Source of the DNA: Betaproteobacteria bacterium
GTDB taxonomy: Bacteria > Pseudomonadota > Gammaproteobacteria > Burkholderiales > SG8-41
Length of the DNA stretch: 46,941 nt
Assembly: GCA_947467315.1 (NCBI GenBank)
Contig: CANIID010000004.1
Span: 1 to 46,941, forward strand
Direction of reading: 5' to 3'
Shown piece by piece: positions 16,198-26,717 of the stretch. Below the pieces are notes generated by a model. It was not told where the DNA came from. It made no database searches and saw only the letters and a program-made list of their open reading frames with translations. The first letter of the stretch is position 1, and every line of letters starts with the position of its first letter. The position numbers and the translations under genes are program-made.

Positions 16198-17316
16198 ATG
16201 GCATCTATCCAGAATGTGCCTGATGGTCTTGAAGCCAGAATTCGCGCGGCGCGCATTCTGGTGGTGGACGACAATGAGGATCAGCTCGATCTGATGGAGG
16301 TGATGCTCCGCCGGTACGGGTACACCCAAGTAGATCTGAGCGCTGATCCGGCTTCTGTTGCGGTCGCCTATGCGGCGAAACCCTATGACCTCATACTGCT
16401 GGATATGGAAATGCCGGTGATGAACGGCATTGATGTCATGCGGCAACTCAAAAAGGAATTGCACGGCGCCTTTCTTCCGGTGATTGTGCTGACTGCGCAT
16501 GATGGCACCGAGGTGCGGTTGGAAGCGTTAAAGGAAGGCGCGCGGGACTACATCTCAAAACCGTTTGTTGCTGCCGAGTTCGCGCATCGAATACGCAACC
16601 ACCTTGAAGTGCGCATGCTGTACAGCGAACGCGAGCAGCAAAACGAAATCCTCGAACAGAAGGTCGCCGAGCGCACGGAAGAGCTGAAAGAAACACAAGC
16701 GGAAATTCTGCGACGGCTGGCGAAGGCGGGGGAGTTCCGCGACAACGATACGGGCAATCATGTCACGCGCGTCAGTCATAGCTGCCGCGCGCTGGCGCGG
16801 GCAGCCGGCGTTGATGCGCATTTGACGGAACTGATTTATATGGCGAGTCCGTTGCACGATATCGGCAAGATCGGCGTGCCCGACCATATTCTGCTGAAGA
16901 AAGGGCGCCTGAGCGACGAAGAAATGGTCATCATGCGCCAGCACGTAGACTACGGCGTTGAAATGCTGGGCAATCATCCGGCACCGGTACTGCAGGTGGC
17001 CTGCTCCATCGCGCAGCACCACCACGAAAAATGGGATGGCAGCGGTTATCCGCATTCGTTGGTGGGTGACGCTATACCGATTGAAGCGCGGATCGTCGCC
17101 ATTGCCGATGTGTTCGACGCTTTGACCTCGGAAAGACCCTATAAAGTCGCGTGGACGGTAGAGAAATCGATCGGCTTACTGAAGGAAAACGCAGGGAGTC
17201 ATTTTGATCCCAATCTGGTCAGGCTATTTGTGGACATCCTTCCCGAAATAGAAGCCATCCGCGAGCGATTTAGGGATCCTCTGGATATGCCCGCGCAATC
17301 TCGCGTCACAGTGTAA
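16198..17316 (+). CDS. Response regulator with HD-GYP domain (RpfG type)
   Basis: The 372-residue protein has an N-terminal receiver domain (acidic pair D24-D25, phosphoacceptor D69, T99, K121), a coiled-coil linker at about 140-175 and a C-terminal HD-GYP domain (H220-D221, then HHEKWDGSGYP at 275-285). HD-GYP proteins degrade cyclic di-GMP, so phosphorylation of the receiver probably controls turnover of this second messenger. No histidine kinase gene is adjacent, so the input is unknown. The 271-base gap upstream has short AT-rich stretches and an AAAGTG/CACTTT pair (15969-15990) but no convincing promoter. It is monocistronic as far as can be seen. Confidence 0.92.
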   Translation: MASIQNVPDGLEARIRAARILVVDDNEDQLDLMEVMLRRYGYTQVDLSADPASVAVAYAAKPYDLILLDMEMPVMNGIDVMRQLKKELHGAFLPVIVLTAHDGTEVRLEALKEGARDYISKPFVAAEFAHRIRNHLEVRMLYSEREQQNEILEQKVAERTEELKETQAEILRRLAKAGEFRDNDTGNHVTRVSHSCRALARAAGVDAHLTELIYMASPLHDIGKIGVPDHILLKKGRLSDEEMVIMRQHVDYGVEMLGNHPAPVLQVACSIAQHHHEKWDGSGYPHSLVGDAIPIEARIVAIADVFDALTSERPYKVAWTVEKSIGLLKENAGSHFDPNLVRLFVDILPEIEAIRERFRDPLDMPAQSRVTV

Positions 17317-17525
17317 CTCGCGAAATTCGCATGAGTGCCGGGCTGTCATGCGGCCACCATCGTGTGCCCGGCGTGTCCGGCGGTATCCTGACTTGACGCT
17401 TCGGATGCGCGCCCGGCACACCTCAAAAATGATTCCAACGCACGTCAGGCTTTCGCCACATGCCAACGTCGGCTATCCTTGCGGATTATTTTTTTTGAAT
17501 ACTTTATTTTCAGCATCAGGAAGAC

Positions 17526-19496
17526 ATGGCAACCAAGAAATACGACGAAGCGTCGGTTACCAAGCTGCGCGGCATCGAACCCGTGCAGCGTTTGCCCGGC
17601 ATGTATACCCGCACGACGGACCCTACCCATATCATTCAGGAGGCCATCGATAACGCAGCCGACGAAGCCTTCGGCGGCCACGCCACGCGCATTGATGTGA
17701 CGGTTCACCGGGACGGCTCGGTGAGTGTTTCCGACAACGGTCGCGGCATCCCCGTCGGCATGCATCCGACGGAGAAAATACCCACCGTGCAACTGGTGTT
17801 TACCGAGCTGCACGCCGGCGCGAAGTTCTCCAAGACTGCGGCCGACGCGGCGTACAAATTTTCCGGTGGCTTGCACGGTGTGGGCGTGTCGGTCACCAAT
17901 GCGCTGTCCACGCGTCTTGAAGTCGAGGTGCAGCGTGAGGGCGGCGTACACAAAATGGCATTTGCCGACGGCGAGGTCTGCGAAAAGCTCAAACGCACGG
18001 GTGCAGCGCCGAAAAATGTATCCGGTACCTTGCTGCGTATCTGGCCCAACAAAAAATACTTCGACAGCGCCAAAGTCTCCATGCCGGAGCTCGAGCGCAT
18101 CGTGCGTTCCAAGGCGGTGTTGCTGCCCGGTGTGGTGGTGACGCTGAATATCGAGGGCGCGCGCGAAGGCACGGAAACCGTGTCGCGCACCTGGAGCTAC
18201 CCGGAGGGGATGAAGGGCTATCTCAAGGATTTGCTGGCCGATGTCGAGCCGGTAGTGCCGATTTTCGATGGCGAAAAATACGTGCAGGAAGCCAACGGCT
18301 TTGCTGTCGGCGAAGGCGCGGGCTGGGCGTTCGCCCTGGTCGACGAGATCAAGGGGTATGGCGAATCGTACGCCAACCTGATTCCCACACCGGCGGGCGG
18401 CACGCACGAGGCGGGTTTGCGCGACGGCATCTTCGAAGCGGTCAAAGCGTTCGCCGAGCACCACAACATGATGCCGCGCGGCATCAAATTGCAGTCCGAC
18501 GATGTGTGGTCGCGTACCGTGTATTTTCTGTCCGCGAAAGTACTGGAACCCCAGTTTCATGGTCAGACCAAGGAAAAGCTGTCCAATCGCGATGCGCTGA
18601 AGCTGGTGTCGAGCATGGTGCGCGATCCCTTCGAACTGTGGCTCAACAGCCATGTTGAGTATGGACGCAAGGTGGCAGAGTTGGTCATTCGTCAGGCGGT
18701 CGAACGCAGCCGCGCGGTCACCAAGGTTGAACGCAAGAAATCCTCCAGCGTGGTGATGCTGCCGGAGAAACTGACCGACTGTGAATCGAAAAGTATTGGA
18801 GACAACGAGTTGTTTCTGGTGGAAGGCGATTCGGCGGGCGGGTCGGCCAAGCAGGCGCGCGAAAAACGCTTCCAGGCCATTTACAAAATGCGCGGCAAGG
18901 CGCTCAACTCGTGGGAAGTCAAACGCGATCTATTATTTTCGAACGCCGAGATTCACGATATCGCCGTGGCGATCGGTGTCGATCCGCACGGCGAGAATGA
19001 CACGCCGGATCTGTCGGGTTTGCGCTACGGCAAAATTGCGTCGATGACCGACGCCGATGTCGATGGCGCCCATATCGCGGTGCTGCTGCTGACGCTGTTC
19101 TACCGCCATTTCCCCAAGCTGATCGAAGGGGGGAATATATACGTGGCGTGTCCGCCGCTTTACAAGTTGGACATCCCGGCGCACGGCAAGCGTCCGGCAA
19201 AAAAGGTTTATGCGCTGGACGACGAGGAATTAAAGTCGCTGCGCGAGCGTGCTATCGACGAAGGCGTAAAGCCCGACTCCATGCAAACCCAGCGTTTCAA
19301 GGGGCTCGGAGAGATGAATCCAGGGCAGCTATGGGAAACGACGTTATGTCCGGACACCCGCCGTCTGCTGCAAGTGCGTATTGATGACAAGGAAAAGACG
19401 TTTGAGCTCTTTAATATGTTGATGTCGAAAAAAGAATCCGAGCGCCGCTGCGCCTGGATGGAACTAAACGGTGATCAGGTCGAGGCCGACGTATGA
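17526..19496 (+). CDS. parE: DNA topoisomerase IV subunit B
   Basis: ParE is the ATPase and metal-binding subunit of topoisomerase IV, which unlinks daughter chromosomes. The 656-residue protein has the GHKL ATP site ([33 protein letters not shown]), the transducer lysine loop ([11 protein letters not shown]) and the TOPRIM acidic site E433 with [11 protein letters not shown], followed by D509, D511 and D513 in TDADVDGAH. Length and the lack of the GyrB insertion favour ParE over GyrB, and pairing with parC supports this. The stop overlaps the parC start (ATGA). Confidence 0.95.
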   Translation: MATKKYDEASVTKLRGIEPVQRLPGMYTRTTDPTHIIQEAIDNAADEAFGGHATRIDVTVHRDGSVSVSDNGRGIPVGMHPTEKIPTVQLVFTELHAGAKFSKTAADAAYKFSGGLHGVGVSVTNALSTRLEVEVQREGGVHKMAFADGEVCEKLKRTGAAPKNVSGTLLRIWPNKKYFDSAKVSMPELERIVRSKAVLLPGVVVTLNIEGAREGTETVSRTWSYPEGMKGYLKDLLADVEPVVPIFDGEKYVQEANGFAVGEGAGWAFALVDEIKGYGESYANLIPTPAGGTHEAGLRDGIFEAVKAFAEHHNMMPRGIKLQSDDVWSRTVYFLSAKVLEPQFHGQTKEKLSNRDALKLVSSMVRDPFELWLNSHVEYGRKVAELVIRQAVERSRAVTKVERKKSSSVVMLPEKLTDCESKSIGDNELFLVEGDSAGGSAKQAREKRFQAIYKMRGKALNSWEVKRDLLFSNAEIHDIAVAIGVDPHGENDTPDLSGLRYGKIASMTDADVDGAHIAVLLLTLFYRHFPKLIEGGNIYVACPPLYKLDIPAHGKRPAKKVYALDDEELKSLRERAIDEGVKPDSMQTQRFKGLGEMNPGQLWETTLCPDTRRLLQVRIDDKEKTFELFNMLMSKKESERRCAWMELNGDQVEADV

Positions 19497-21907
19497 ACGC
19501 GACCAAAACCAAGGCAGCGAAGCTCCCCGATCACGATACGCTGGATCTGTTCGCGGCCGCATCCGTAGCCCTGGCTCCGCTCACCGCAACAGGTGGGCAA
19601 GGCGGCGGATTCCAGGTAACGCCTCCGGGCGGCTCCGGCGCGGAGGGTGATTTTATCGACATGGGGACCTTCGCCGAGCGTAGCTATCTGACCTACGCTA
19701 TGAGCGTGGTGCGTGGCCGGGCCATTCCCAATATCGAAGACGGGCAAAAGCCGGTGCAGCGGCGCATTCTGCATGTGATGAACGAATTGGGCCTCAAGTC
19801 GAGCGTGCAGCACACCAAGTCGGCACGTATCGTCGGCGAGGTATTGGGCAAATTTCATCCGCACGGCGACGTATCGACCTATGAAGCGCTGGTACGCATG
19901 GCGCAGGATTTTTCGCTGCGCTATCCGCTGATAGATGGACAGGGCAACTTCGGCACGCAGGATGGTGATTCCGCGGCCGCCTACCGTTACACCGAGGCAC
20001 GTCTAACCCCCATCGCCGAATTATTGCTGGCGGAGATCGATCAGGACACGGTCGATTTCATACCGAACTACGACGGCCGCCTGAAAGAGCCTGAGCTGCT
20101 GCCGGCGCGCCTGCCCATGCTGTTGCTCAATGGCGCCTCCGGCGTTGGCGTGGGCATGGCCTGCGAGTTGCAACCGCACAATTTGCGCGAAGTGGCCGAG
20201 GCGGCGGTGGCCATGATTAACCGGCCGAACATAACCCTCGAAGCCTTGCTTGGCATCATCCACGGACCGGATTTTCCCGGCGGGGCGCAGATCATCAGTC
20301 CGCGTCAGGCCATTGTTGATGCTTATACCAGCGGACGCGGCTCGCTGCGTGCGCGCTGCCGCTGGAAGATTGAAAACCTCACGCGGGGCCAGTGGCAAGT
20401 AGTGGTGTATGAGCTGCCGCCGACCACCTCGTCTCTGCGCGTGATGGCGGAGATCGAAGAGCTGACCAATCCTAAGCCGCGCGAAAAAGGCGGCAAGGTG
20501 TCATCAACGCAGAGCAGTCTCAGGCAACTGATACTCGCGTCGCTGGATAAAGTGAACGACGAGTCGGACAAGAGCAATCGCGTGCGTCTGGTGTTGGAGC
20601 CGCGGACCTCGAAGCAGGACGCCGAGGAATTTATGCAGCTCCTGATGGCGCATACCTCGCTAGAGGAGAATTTCCCGATCAATATGGTGGTGATCGGCCT
20701 CGACGGCAGGCCACAGCGCAAGCATTTGCGCCAAATGCTCGAGGAATGGGTCAGCTTCCGCCTGAGCACCGTGACCCGGCGGGTGAAATTTCGCCTCGGA
20801 CAGGTGGATCGGCGTATTCATATTCTGCAAGGCCGGCACATTGTTTTTCTCAACATCGACAAGGTGATCAAACTCATCCGCAACTCGGATGAGCCTAAGC
20901 CGGAGTTGATGGCCGCATTCAAGTTAACCGAGGTGCAGGCCGAGGACATCCTTGAAATCCGTTTGCGCCAACTGGCTCGTCTCGAAGGCATCAAGATCGA
21001 GCAGGAGCTCAAGGCACTCAAAGGGGAGCGTAAGGAATTGCAGGACTTGCTCGATGACGATCACCAGCTGAAAAAGCTGGTGATCGGGGAAATCCGCGCG
21101 GATGCCAAAAAATACGGCGACGCACGACGCACTCTGATCGAGGAATCCGTGCGCGCTTCGGTTGAAGTGCAGGTGCTGGATGAGCCGCTGACCGTGATCG
21201 TGTCCAAAAACGGCTGGATACGCTCGCGCCAAGGCCATAACCTTGATTTGACCGGCGTAACCTACAAGGATGGCGACGGCGAATACGGGATTTTCGAAAC
21301 GCGTTCCATACATCAGGTGGCCATGATCGATACTACCGGGCGTTGCTTTGGCATCGCGGCTGGGGATGTTCCCGGCGGCAAGGGCGACGGGGTGCCGCTG
21401 ACCTCACTGGTGGAACTGTCGCCGGGCGCGCGCGTCGCGCATGTGGTGGATGCGCAGCCAGGACGTCACTACCTGGTGGCGAATTCGGGTGGCTATGGTT
21501 TTGTCGTCAATGCCGAGAACCTGCTCACGCGGATCCGCGCGGGCAAGGCCTTCATGACACTGCAACCCGGCGAGACAGTGTTGCGGCCGGCGTTGGTGCC
21601 CAAGAATTCAGAGTTCGCCGTCACGCTGTCGGAAAAGGGCCGCATGCTGCTGTTTGCTGCGGATGAGTTAAAGGACATGGCACGGGGTCGCGGCGTCATG
21701 CTGATGGGGCTGGATGCCGATGAGAAGATGACCGCCGTGGGATACGCCGGTTCGAAATCGGTCACCGTGACGGGGCTGTCGCGCAGCGGCAACGAAAAGT
21801 CTTCGATCATCAGCGGCGCCGATTTGAAAAAACACATTCTGCATCGTGCGCGCAAGGGCTGCCTGATTCCAGGCAAGATGCTGCCGACGGGCATCAAAGC
21901 AGGGTAA
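19493..21907 (+). CDS. parC: DNA topoisomerase IV subunit A
   Basis: ParC is the DNA-breaking subunit of topoisomerase IV. The 804-residue protein has the N-terminal core ([20 protein letters not shown]), the quinolone-region helix ([20 protein letters not shown]), the catalytic tyrosine Y166 in RYTEARL, the coiled-coil domain and C-terminal blades. The first ~45 residues, rich in alanine, glycine and threonine, precede the usual start region and put the tyrosine about 46 positions later than Y120 of E. coli. There is no better start downstream before the conserved core, and the ATGA overlap with parE supports 19493. Confidence 0.95.
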   Translation: MNATKTKAAKLPDHDTLDLFAAASVALAPLTATGGQGGGFQVTPPGGSGAEGDFIDMGTFAERSYLTYAMSVVRGRAIPNIEDGQKPVQRRILHVMNELGLKSSVQHTKSARIVGEVLGKFHPHGDVSTYEALVRMAQDFSLRYPLIDGQGNFGTQDGDSAAAYRYTEARLTPIAELLLAEIDQDTVDFIPNYDGRLKEPELLPARLPMLLLNGASGVGVGMACELQPHNLREVAEAAVAMINRPNITLEALLGIIHGPDFPGGAQIISPRQAIVDAYTSGRGSLRARCRWKIENLTRGQWQVVVYELPPTTSSLRVMAEIEELTNPKPREKGGKVSSTQSSLRQLILASLDKVNDESDKSNRVRLVLEPRTSKQDAEEFMQLLMAHTSLEENFPINMVVIGLDGRPQRKHLRQMLEEWVSFRLSTVTRRVKFRLGQVDRRIHILQGRHIVFLNIDKVIKLIRNSDEPKPELMAAFKLTEVQAEDILEIRLRQLARLEGIKIEQELKALKGERKELQDLLDDDHQLKKLVIGEIRADAKKYGDARRTLIEESVRASVEVQVLDEPLTVIVSKNGWIRSRQGHNLDLTGVTYKDGDGEYGIFETRSIHQVAMIDTTGRCFGIAAGDVPGGKGDGVPLTSLVELSPGARVAHVVDAQPGRHYLVANSGGYGFVVNAENLLTRIRAGKAFMTLQPGETVLRPALVPKNSEFAVTLSEKGRMLLFAADELKDMARGRGVMLMGLDADEKMTAVGYAGSKSVTVTGLSRSGNEKSSIISGADLKKHILHRARKGCLIPGKMLPTGIKAG

Positions 21908-21909
21908 CG

Positions 21910-21940
21910 CTGAAGCGGGATCGATCGCGAAACGCTTCAG
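21910..21940 (+). other. Inverted repeat after parC
   Basis: ctgaagcg (21910-21917) and cgcttcag (21933-21940) form a perfect 8-bp stem with a 15-base loop, starting three bases after the parC stop. No T-run follows, so it is at best a weak terminator or an RNA 3'-end stabiliser. Confidence 0.4.
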
Positions 21941-22077
21941 GAGAATGAACAGGCTGATTTGGCGAGCGAGGTGTTATCGCCAGATATCCCTGCAAATAAG
22001 CGTGTCCCGCTATCGGGGTTTGCTTTCGATGCGGGTGAGGGATGTGGCCGACTTAGAGCCGGTATATTTTTTTAATG

Positions 22078-22095
22078 TTTAAAAACAATAACTTA
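22078..22095 (-). repeat. TAASTANNTGTTTTTAAA motif, copy 3
   Basis: On the minus strand this reads TAAGTTATTGTTTTTAAA. It lies 33 bases beyond the 3' end of the tRNA-Leu gene in the same direction, in the gap between parC and the tRNA. Confidence 0.7.
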
Positions 22096-22128
22096 CAATA
22101 TACTGCCGGAACTTATTGCAAGCTATGA

Positions 22129-22218
22129 TGGTGCCCGGAACCGGAATCGAACCGGTATGGGCTGTTTAGGCCCGAGGGATTTTAAGTCCCTTGTGTCTAC
22201 CAATTTCACCACCCGGGC
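22129..22218 (-). tRNA. tRNA-Leu (UAA anticodon)
   Basis: The 90-base minus-strand sequence folds as a class II tRNA. Acceptor strand GCCCGGG pairs with TCCGGGC, followed by A and an encoded CCA. The D region carries TTGGTAGACAC, the anticodon stem AGGGA/TCCCT encloses loop CTTAAAA with anticodon TAA, a long variable arm follows (CGGGCCTAAACAGCCC), and the T arm has GGTTCGATTCC. The long variable arm and UAA anticodon give leucine. No integrase or direct repeat of its 3' end was noticed nearby. Confidence 0.95.
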
Positions 22219-22306
22219 GACAGCACCGATTGTACGGGAAATGACGCCGCAGACGATACTAACTGTAGCTGACCCGTCAAATTTTTACGCTCGACGATCA
22301 CTTCGC

Positions 22307-23515
22307 TTATTGCAGTTTGCCATCCACCGTGACCTTTGCCGCGATCAGTTGCTCAATGTCTCCATCGCTATAGCCGGCTTCGCGCAATATTTCGACGCTG
22401 TGCTGCCCTATTTTCGGCGCGGCACAAAAATCTTGACGATTGCCGAAGGTGCTTTGATTCGGTAGCGTCATATTGATAATTGTGCCTTCGGTGGGATGTT
22501 CAACTTTCTCAAAGAAGCCGACATCCGCGAGATGCGGGTCTTCCATCAGTGTATCGAGCGTGTGCACGGGCATGGCGGGCACGCCAACACGATCAAATAG
22601 TGCCAGCCATTCCGCGGTGGTCTTTTTCTTGAGTTCGACATTGCGGATGGAAAAATACGCGCTGACATTTGCAAAGCGCGCCGCGATACTGCAAAAGCGC
22701 GGATCGGTCTTGAGTTCCGGCCGGCCGATGGCGTCAAAGAAGGCAAACGCCTGATCATTGGTGTTGGCGGAAATGCTGATCCAGCCGTCGCTGGTTTGTT
22801 TGGGCCGTGCCTCGGGATCAAATAGCCGCGGATCGCCGGTGGTACCCAGCGGCGGATCGAAGGTTTTCAGATACATGTGTTCTTCGAGCACGAACTTGAC
22901 CATGTTCTCGAACATGGGCACTTCGATCGCCGCACCCACGCCTTTGCGTTCGCGATTGAACAACGCCATCAACATCATCTGCACGGCGATTCCGCCTACG
23001 GTGCGATCAGCCACCACGATAGGCACGTAGCGCGGTTCGCCCGTAGCCCTCTGATGCAGCGCCGCCATGCCCGCGCCGCCCTGGATGATGGTGTCGTACG
23101 CCGGTTTTTCCCGGTAGCGTCCGCCCTGGCCAAAACCAAACAGGCCGCAATAGATGATGCGCGGATTCACCGCGCGCACCTCATCATACGAAAGTTTCAG
23201 CCGCGCCATCGCGGAAGGACGCACGTTCCACAGCAACACATCGGCGTCCTTGATTAGGCGCAGCAGCGCGTCGTATCCAGCAGGTTTTTTCAGATCCAGC
23301 GCGACAGATCGCTTGTTGCGATTCAGGTGGATGAACTTGGACGACATGTTCGGCGTTACCGCGCGGCCCGCGAGGCTGCGCGCAATATCACCCGACAGCG
23401 CTTCGACTTTAATCACGTCCGCGCCGTAATCGGCCATCACCTGCGTGGCGAGCGGCCCGACCACGACCGAACTCATGTCGATAATCCGTATGCCTTCCAG
23501 CGGTCCGCCGGCCAT
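22307..23515 (-). CDS. CaiB/BaiF family (family III) CoA-transferase
   Basis: Family III CoA-transferases move CoA between organic acids through an aspartyl-CoA intermediate. The 402-residue protein has the N-terminal GIRIIDMSSVVVGPLATQVM block, GADVIKVE, the RNKRSVALDLK segment and the likely catalytic aspartate D170 in VVADRTVGG. It begins 26 bases after the end of the hydratase gene on the same strand, so the pair probably works on one acid: activation to CoA, then hydration. In related clusters the acids are itaconate, mesaconate or citramalate types, but the substrate here is not shown. Confidence 0.9.
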   Translation of the reverse strand: MAGGPLEGIRIIDMSSVVVGPLATQVMADYGADVIKVEALSGDIARSLAGRAVTPNMSSKFIHLNRNKRSVALDLKKPAGYDALLRLIKDADVLLWNVRPSAMARLKLSYDEVRAVNPRIIYCGLFGFGQGGRYREKPAYDTIIQGGAGMAALHQRATGEPRYVPIVVADRTVGGIAVQMMLMALFNRERKGVGAAIEVPMFENMVKFVLEEHMYLKTFDPPLGTTGDPRLFDPEARPKQTSDGWISISANTNDQAFAFFDAIGRPELKTDPRFCSIAARFANVSAYFSIRNVELKKKTTAEWLALFDRVGVPAMPVHTLDTLMEDPHLADVGFFEKVEHPTEGTIINMTLPNQSTFGNRQDFCAAPKIGQHSVEILREAGYSDGDIEQLIAAKVTVDGKLQ

Positions 23516-23541
23516 TTACGGCTCCCCCGTGGGTGTCGTTA

Positions 23542-24408
23542 TCACAGAAATGCCGCCGTTGCGGACAGCGACAGTGCGCCGGTGTTATCGACCACCCACA
23601 GTTTTGCCGACTTGCCGTCAGCCGCCGGTTCGCCACAGGTGGTCAACGGGCGGTTCACGAACAAAGGCCGCACATTGCGCCAGGCGATCGACTTGTATCG
23701 TGGCGGCGTGGGCGCCTGTGTGCGCGCGAGTTCGAACATCAGAATGGTATGCAAGCTGCCGGGCACCACCAGGTCGGGGTAGCCTTCGACTTGCGTCACA
23801 TAAGGATGATCGGTATGGATACGGTGCCCGTTGAAGCACAGGGCCGACATGCGAAACAGCATCACGGTATCGGGCGTAAGCGTATTTTTCCACACGGCTG
23901 TGCCGGGAGCCGCCTGCGGTGGCGGCGGGGGCGTGCCAGGCACGGGATCGGCGCGATACGCCACGTCGTGCTCTTCGGTCAGCGACAGGCCGCGCGAGGT
24001 GGAAAGGTCTACTCGCACCGTGACAAATACCATCTGCCCGCTGCGGCCTTGCTTGATCACCACATCTTTAATGCTGGCATCACGCCGCACTTCGTCGCCG
24101 ACACGCAGGCTATCGTGAAAGGTGATGCGACGCCCGGCGAACATGCGCCGCGGCAACGGCACCGGCGGTAAAAAGTCGCCGCGCGCCGGATGTCCATCCG
24201 GCCCTAACTGTGAGTGACGCGCGACGCGCGGGAACAGCAGCAGATGCCAGCCGTAGGGCAACACATCACCCACTTTGGGCATCGGATCATCGCGATCCAA
24301 TGTGGCGGCGAGGCGATGCACGAAAGGTATAGTCACGTGATCCACGGAGGATTCACGCTGGCCTATCCAATCCTTGAGTGATTCCAGTGATTCGGGTGCG
24401 ACGGTCAT
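23542..24408 (-). CDS. Hotdog-fold acyl-CoA hydratase (mesaconyl-C4-CoA hydratase/MaoC-like)
   Basis: The 288-residue protein has the double-hotdog layout of mesaconyl-C4-CoA hydratase and relatives: an N-terminal FAS1-like dehydratase half (about 10-150), a proline-rich linker (about 155-170) and a C-terminal half with FNGHRIHTDHPYVTQVEGYP followed by LVVPGSLHTILM, the usual active-site region. GGAG lies nine bases upstream of ATG 24408. The CoA-transferase gene follows on the same strand. It is divergent from a Bug receptor gene whose product may import the substrate. The exact acyl-CoA is not known. Confidence 0.82.
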   Translation of the reverse strand: MTVAPESLESLKDWIGQRESSVDHVTIPFVHRLAATLDRDDPMPKVGDVLPYGWHLLLFPRVARHSQLGPDGHPARGDFLPPVPLPRRMFAGRRITFHDSLRVGDEVRRDASIKDVVIKQGRSGQMVFVTVRVDLSTSRGLSLTEEHDVAYRADPVPGTPPPPPQAAPGTAVWKNTLTPDTVMLFRMSALCFNGHRIHTDHPYVTQVEGYPDLVVPGSLHTILMFELARTQAPTPPRYKSIAWRNVRPLFVNRPLTTCGEPAADGKSAKLWVVDNTGALSLSATAAFL

Positions 24409-24597
24409 GAGTTACGTTCTCCGTGATTGCAAAGTTGAGCCGAAGTGCGGGATTCCATTTTAAAGGCAATGGCCATCACCCGCATCCGGGCGGCCACGAT
24501 GCTGAATCCATCGACGCATGAAAAAAACGATCGCCTGTGCAACCATTGCGAAAACAGGCGGAATGCCTCTAAACTATTCACAGACCCTATCAACGCC

Positions 24598-25620
24598 ATG
24601 CGAAATACAAACCCTTCCATCCCTTTCGAGCAGCGCATTGCGCTGTGCCACTGGCGTCCGCGATTTGCCGCAGTGTTCGCCGTCGCCTGTGTCGGCTTGC
24701 TCGGCGCGGGCCACGCGCAGGCATACCCTGACAAGCCGATCCGCATGGTGCTGCCGTTTCCGCCGGGTGGATCGACCGACATCATGGCGCGCAGTCTGGC
24801 GCAAAAGCTGACGGAATCGCTCGGCAAACAGATCGTCGTGGACAACCGTGGAGGCGGCGCGGGCGGCATCAGCGGCACCGACCTGGTGGCGAAGGCAGCG
24901 CCGGACGGCTACGTGCTGCTGCTCACCACCAGCATCAGCCACACGGCTGGCGCCAGTTTATACAGCAAGCTGCCGTACCACCCGGTGCGCGATTTCGCAC
25001 CCATTACCATGACCGCGTTCGCACCGCAGATGATGGTGGTGCATCCGTCTGTCGCCGCCAAAACGGTGCCAGAATTCATCACGCTCGCCAAGGCAACTCC
25101 AGGGCAGATCAACTATGCCTCGGGCGGCCTGGGCACTTCGACCCATTTACCCGTCGAGCTGTTTATGTCGATGGCCGGCGTGCAGATGGTGCATGTGCCG
25201 TACAAGGGTGGCGGGCCGGCGTTGCTCGGCGTGATGGGTGGACAGTCGCAAATGCTCATGATCAGCCTGGTTGGCGCATTGCCGCACGTTAAAAGCGGCA
25301 AGCTGCGCGCGCTGGCACTGACCAGCCTCAAGCGCGCGCCGGAACTGCCGGATTTGCCCACGGTCGCGGAGTCGGTGCCGGGGTACGATGTCTCAGTGTG
25401 GTACGGCATCTTCGCGCCACGCGGTACGCCGGCGCCGGTCATCCATTTCTTGCACGGGACCATCGTTAAAATTTTGCAGACACGCGACATGCGGGAGCGT
25501 CTGGCGCAAGACGGCGCGCAGCCGTTGGGCAATACGCCGGCGGAGTTTGCGGTGCTCAACCAGGCCGAAGTCGCCAAGTGGGCGAAGGTGGTTCGCGAGG
25601 CGCGGATCAAGGCCGAGTAG
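24598..25620 (+). CDS. Bug/TctC-type periplasmic substrate-binding protein (first of a tandem pair)
   Basis: Bug proteins are the periplasmic receptors of tripartite tricarboxylate transporters and bind carboxylates. From ATG 24598 the product is 340 residues with a long signal region ending GAGHAQA. The mature part has the family start YPDKPIRMVLPFPPGGSTDI, a second ligand loop at AAPDGYVLL and the VPYKGGGPA segment. An in-frame start at 24445 adds 51 residues unlike a signal peptide and is rejected. It lies divergent from the hydratase/CoA-transferase pair, with a 189-base gap that should hold both promoters. No TctA or TctB gene is nearby, as is common for this expanded family. Confidence 0.9.
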   Translation: MRNTNPSIPFEQRIALCHWRPRFAAVFAVACVGLLGAGHAQAYPDKPIRMVLPFPPGGSTDIMARSLAQKLTESLGKQIVVDNRGGGAGGISGTDLVAKAAPDGYVLLLTTSISHTAGASLYSKLPYHPVRDFAPITMTAFAPQMMVVHPSVAAKTVPEFITLAKATPGQINYASGGLGTSTHLPVELFMSMAGVQMVHVPYKGGGPALLGVMGGQSQMLMISLVGALPHVKSGKLRALALTSLKRAPELPDLPTVAESVPGYDVSVWYGIFAPRGTPAPVIHFLHGTIVKILQTRDMRERLAQDGAQPLGNTPAEFAVLNQAEVAKWAKVVREARIKAE

Positions 25621-25643
25621 GCTGCCACTATGACAAAGGGACT

Positions 25644-26621
25644 ATGAAGCGGGTTGCCCTATGGATACTGGCGTACCTGTGCCTGTCCTCGTGTCTGATC
25701 GCGCCAGCGATCGGGCAGGACTATCCGGTCAAGCCGATCCGTATCATCGTCGCGTTTTCGCCCGGCGCCTCGACGGACATCCTCGCGCGAGCCGTGGCGC
25801 AACGGTTTACCGAAGTCTTCGGTCACACCGTGATCGTGGAAAATCGCGCGGCGGGTGGTGGCGGCACCGTGGGTACCGCGTTTGCCGCCAAAGCGCCCGC
25901 GGATGGTTACACCTTGTTGATGGCGAACAACAGCACGCACGCGGTGGCGCCGCATCTCTACAAAAATCCGGGCTACGACGCGATACGGGATTTCGCGCCC
26001 GTATCGCTCGTCGGATGGATTCCGCTGATCCTGGTGATGCATCCGTCGCTCCCGGTGCGTGATGTGAAAGGGCTGATTGCCTTGGCGCACAGCCGTCCGG
26101 GCCAGCTTTTGTTCTCGTCATCGGGCACCGGCACCTCGCTGCACCTGGCCGGCGAGCTGTTCAGGTCGATGGCAAAAATCGACATTGTGCATGTGCCGTA
26201 CAAGGGGGCCGGTCCGGGTGTGATTGATCTGGTGGGCGGGCAAGTGCAACTGGCGTTCGTATCGATACCGACTGCGTTGTCCTTCATCAAACAGCAACGG
26301 CTGCGCGCGCTGGGTGTGACCACCGCGAAGCGCACCGCATTGTTTCCGGAGTTGCCAACGATTGCCGAAGCGGCGCTGCCCGGTTACGAATTGCCGAACT
26401 GGGTGGGCTTGCTGGCGCCGGCCTCGACGCCGCCCGAGATCGTCAGCCGCTTGAATGCCGAGATCGCCCGCTGGATGACGCAAGCGGATACGCGGCAAAA
26501 AATGCTGGCGCTGGGCGTCGATGCGGGCGGCGGAACGGCAGCGAGTTTTGCCGAGACCATTTCCCGCGGCCACGCGGTGATGGGCAAGACGATACAACGC
26601 GCCGGATTCAAGGTGGAGTGA
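25644..26621 (+). CDS. Bug/TctC-type periplasmic substrate-binding protein (second of a tandem pair)
   Basis: The 325-residue product has a signal peptide (KRVALWILAYLCLSSCLIAP) and the family core: DYPVKPIRIIVAFSPGASTD, the ligand loop APADGYTLL and VPYKGAGPGVIDLVGG. ATG 25644 has AAAGGG just upstream; an earlier in-frame start lies inside the previous gene and lacks a signal. It starts 23 bases after the first receptor, so the two are likely one transcript. They differ along most of their length, so this is not a recent duplication, and they may bind different acids. Confidence 0.9.
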   Translation: MKRVALWILAYLCLSSCLIAPAIGQDYPVKPIRIIVAFSPGASTDILARAVAQRFTEVFGHTVIVENRAAGGGGTVGTAFAAKAPADGYTLLMANNSTHAVAPHLYKNPGYDAIRDFAPVSLVGWIPLILVMHPSLPVRDVKGLIALAHSRPGQLLFSSSGTGTSLHLAGELFRSMAKIDIVHVPYKGAGPGVIDLVGGQVQLAFVSIPTALSFIKQQRLRALGVTTAKRTALFPELPTIAEAALPGYELPNWVGLLAPASTPPEIVSRLNAEIARWMTQADTRQKMLALGVDAGGGTAASFAETISRGHAVMGKTIQRAGFKVE

Positions 26622-26645
26622 ACAGGACGGCTATCGTGGCCGCGC

Positions 26646-26654
26646 TGTTATAAT
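26646..26654 (+). promoter_or_regulatory. Candidate extended -10 promoter for the DUF1178 gene
   Basis: TGTTATAAT contains a perfect TATAAT preceded by TG at the extended -10 position, about 64 bases before ATG 26718. No good -35 is seen. An imperfect inverted repeat (gcggtattcaa to ttgaaccgc) lies between it and the gene. Confidence 0.45.
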
Positions 26655-26717
26655 GGGCGATGCGGTATTCAACCGCGATTGAACCGCACTGCCACCCACA
26701 TTATCCACTAAGCCAAA

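Noticed and set aside
17445-18653. 402-codon minus-strand frame opposite parE
   Set aside because: It is antisense to a gene with all ParE motifs; long shadow frames are expected in GC-rich coding DNA.
22129-22218. tRNA-Leu as an integration site
   Set aside because: No integrase, no duplicated tRNA end and ordinary housekeeping genes on one side.
24445-24597. N-terminal extension of the first Bug receptor
   Set aside because: The added 51 residues do not form a signal peptide and cover the expected divergent promoter region.
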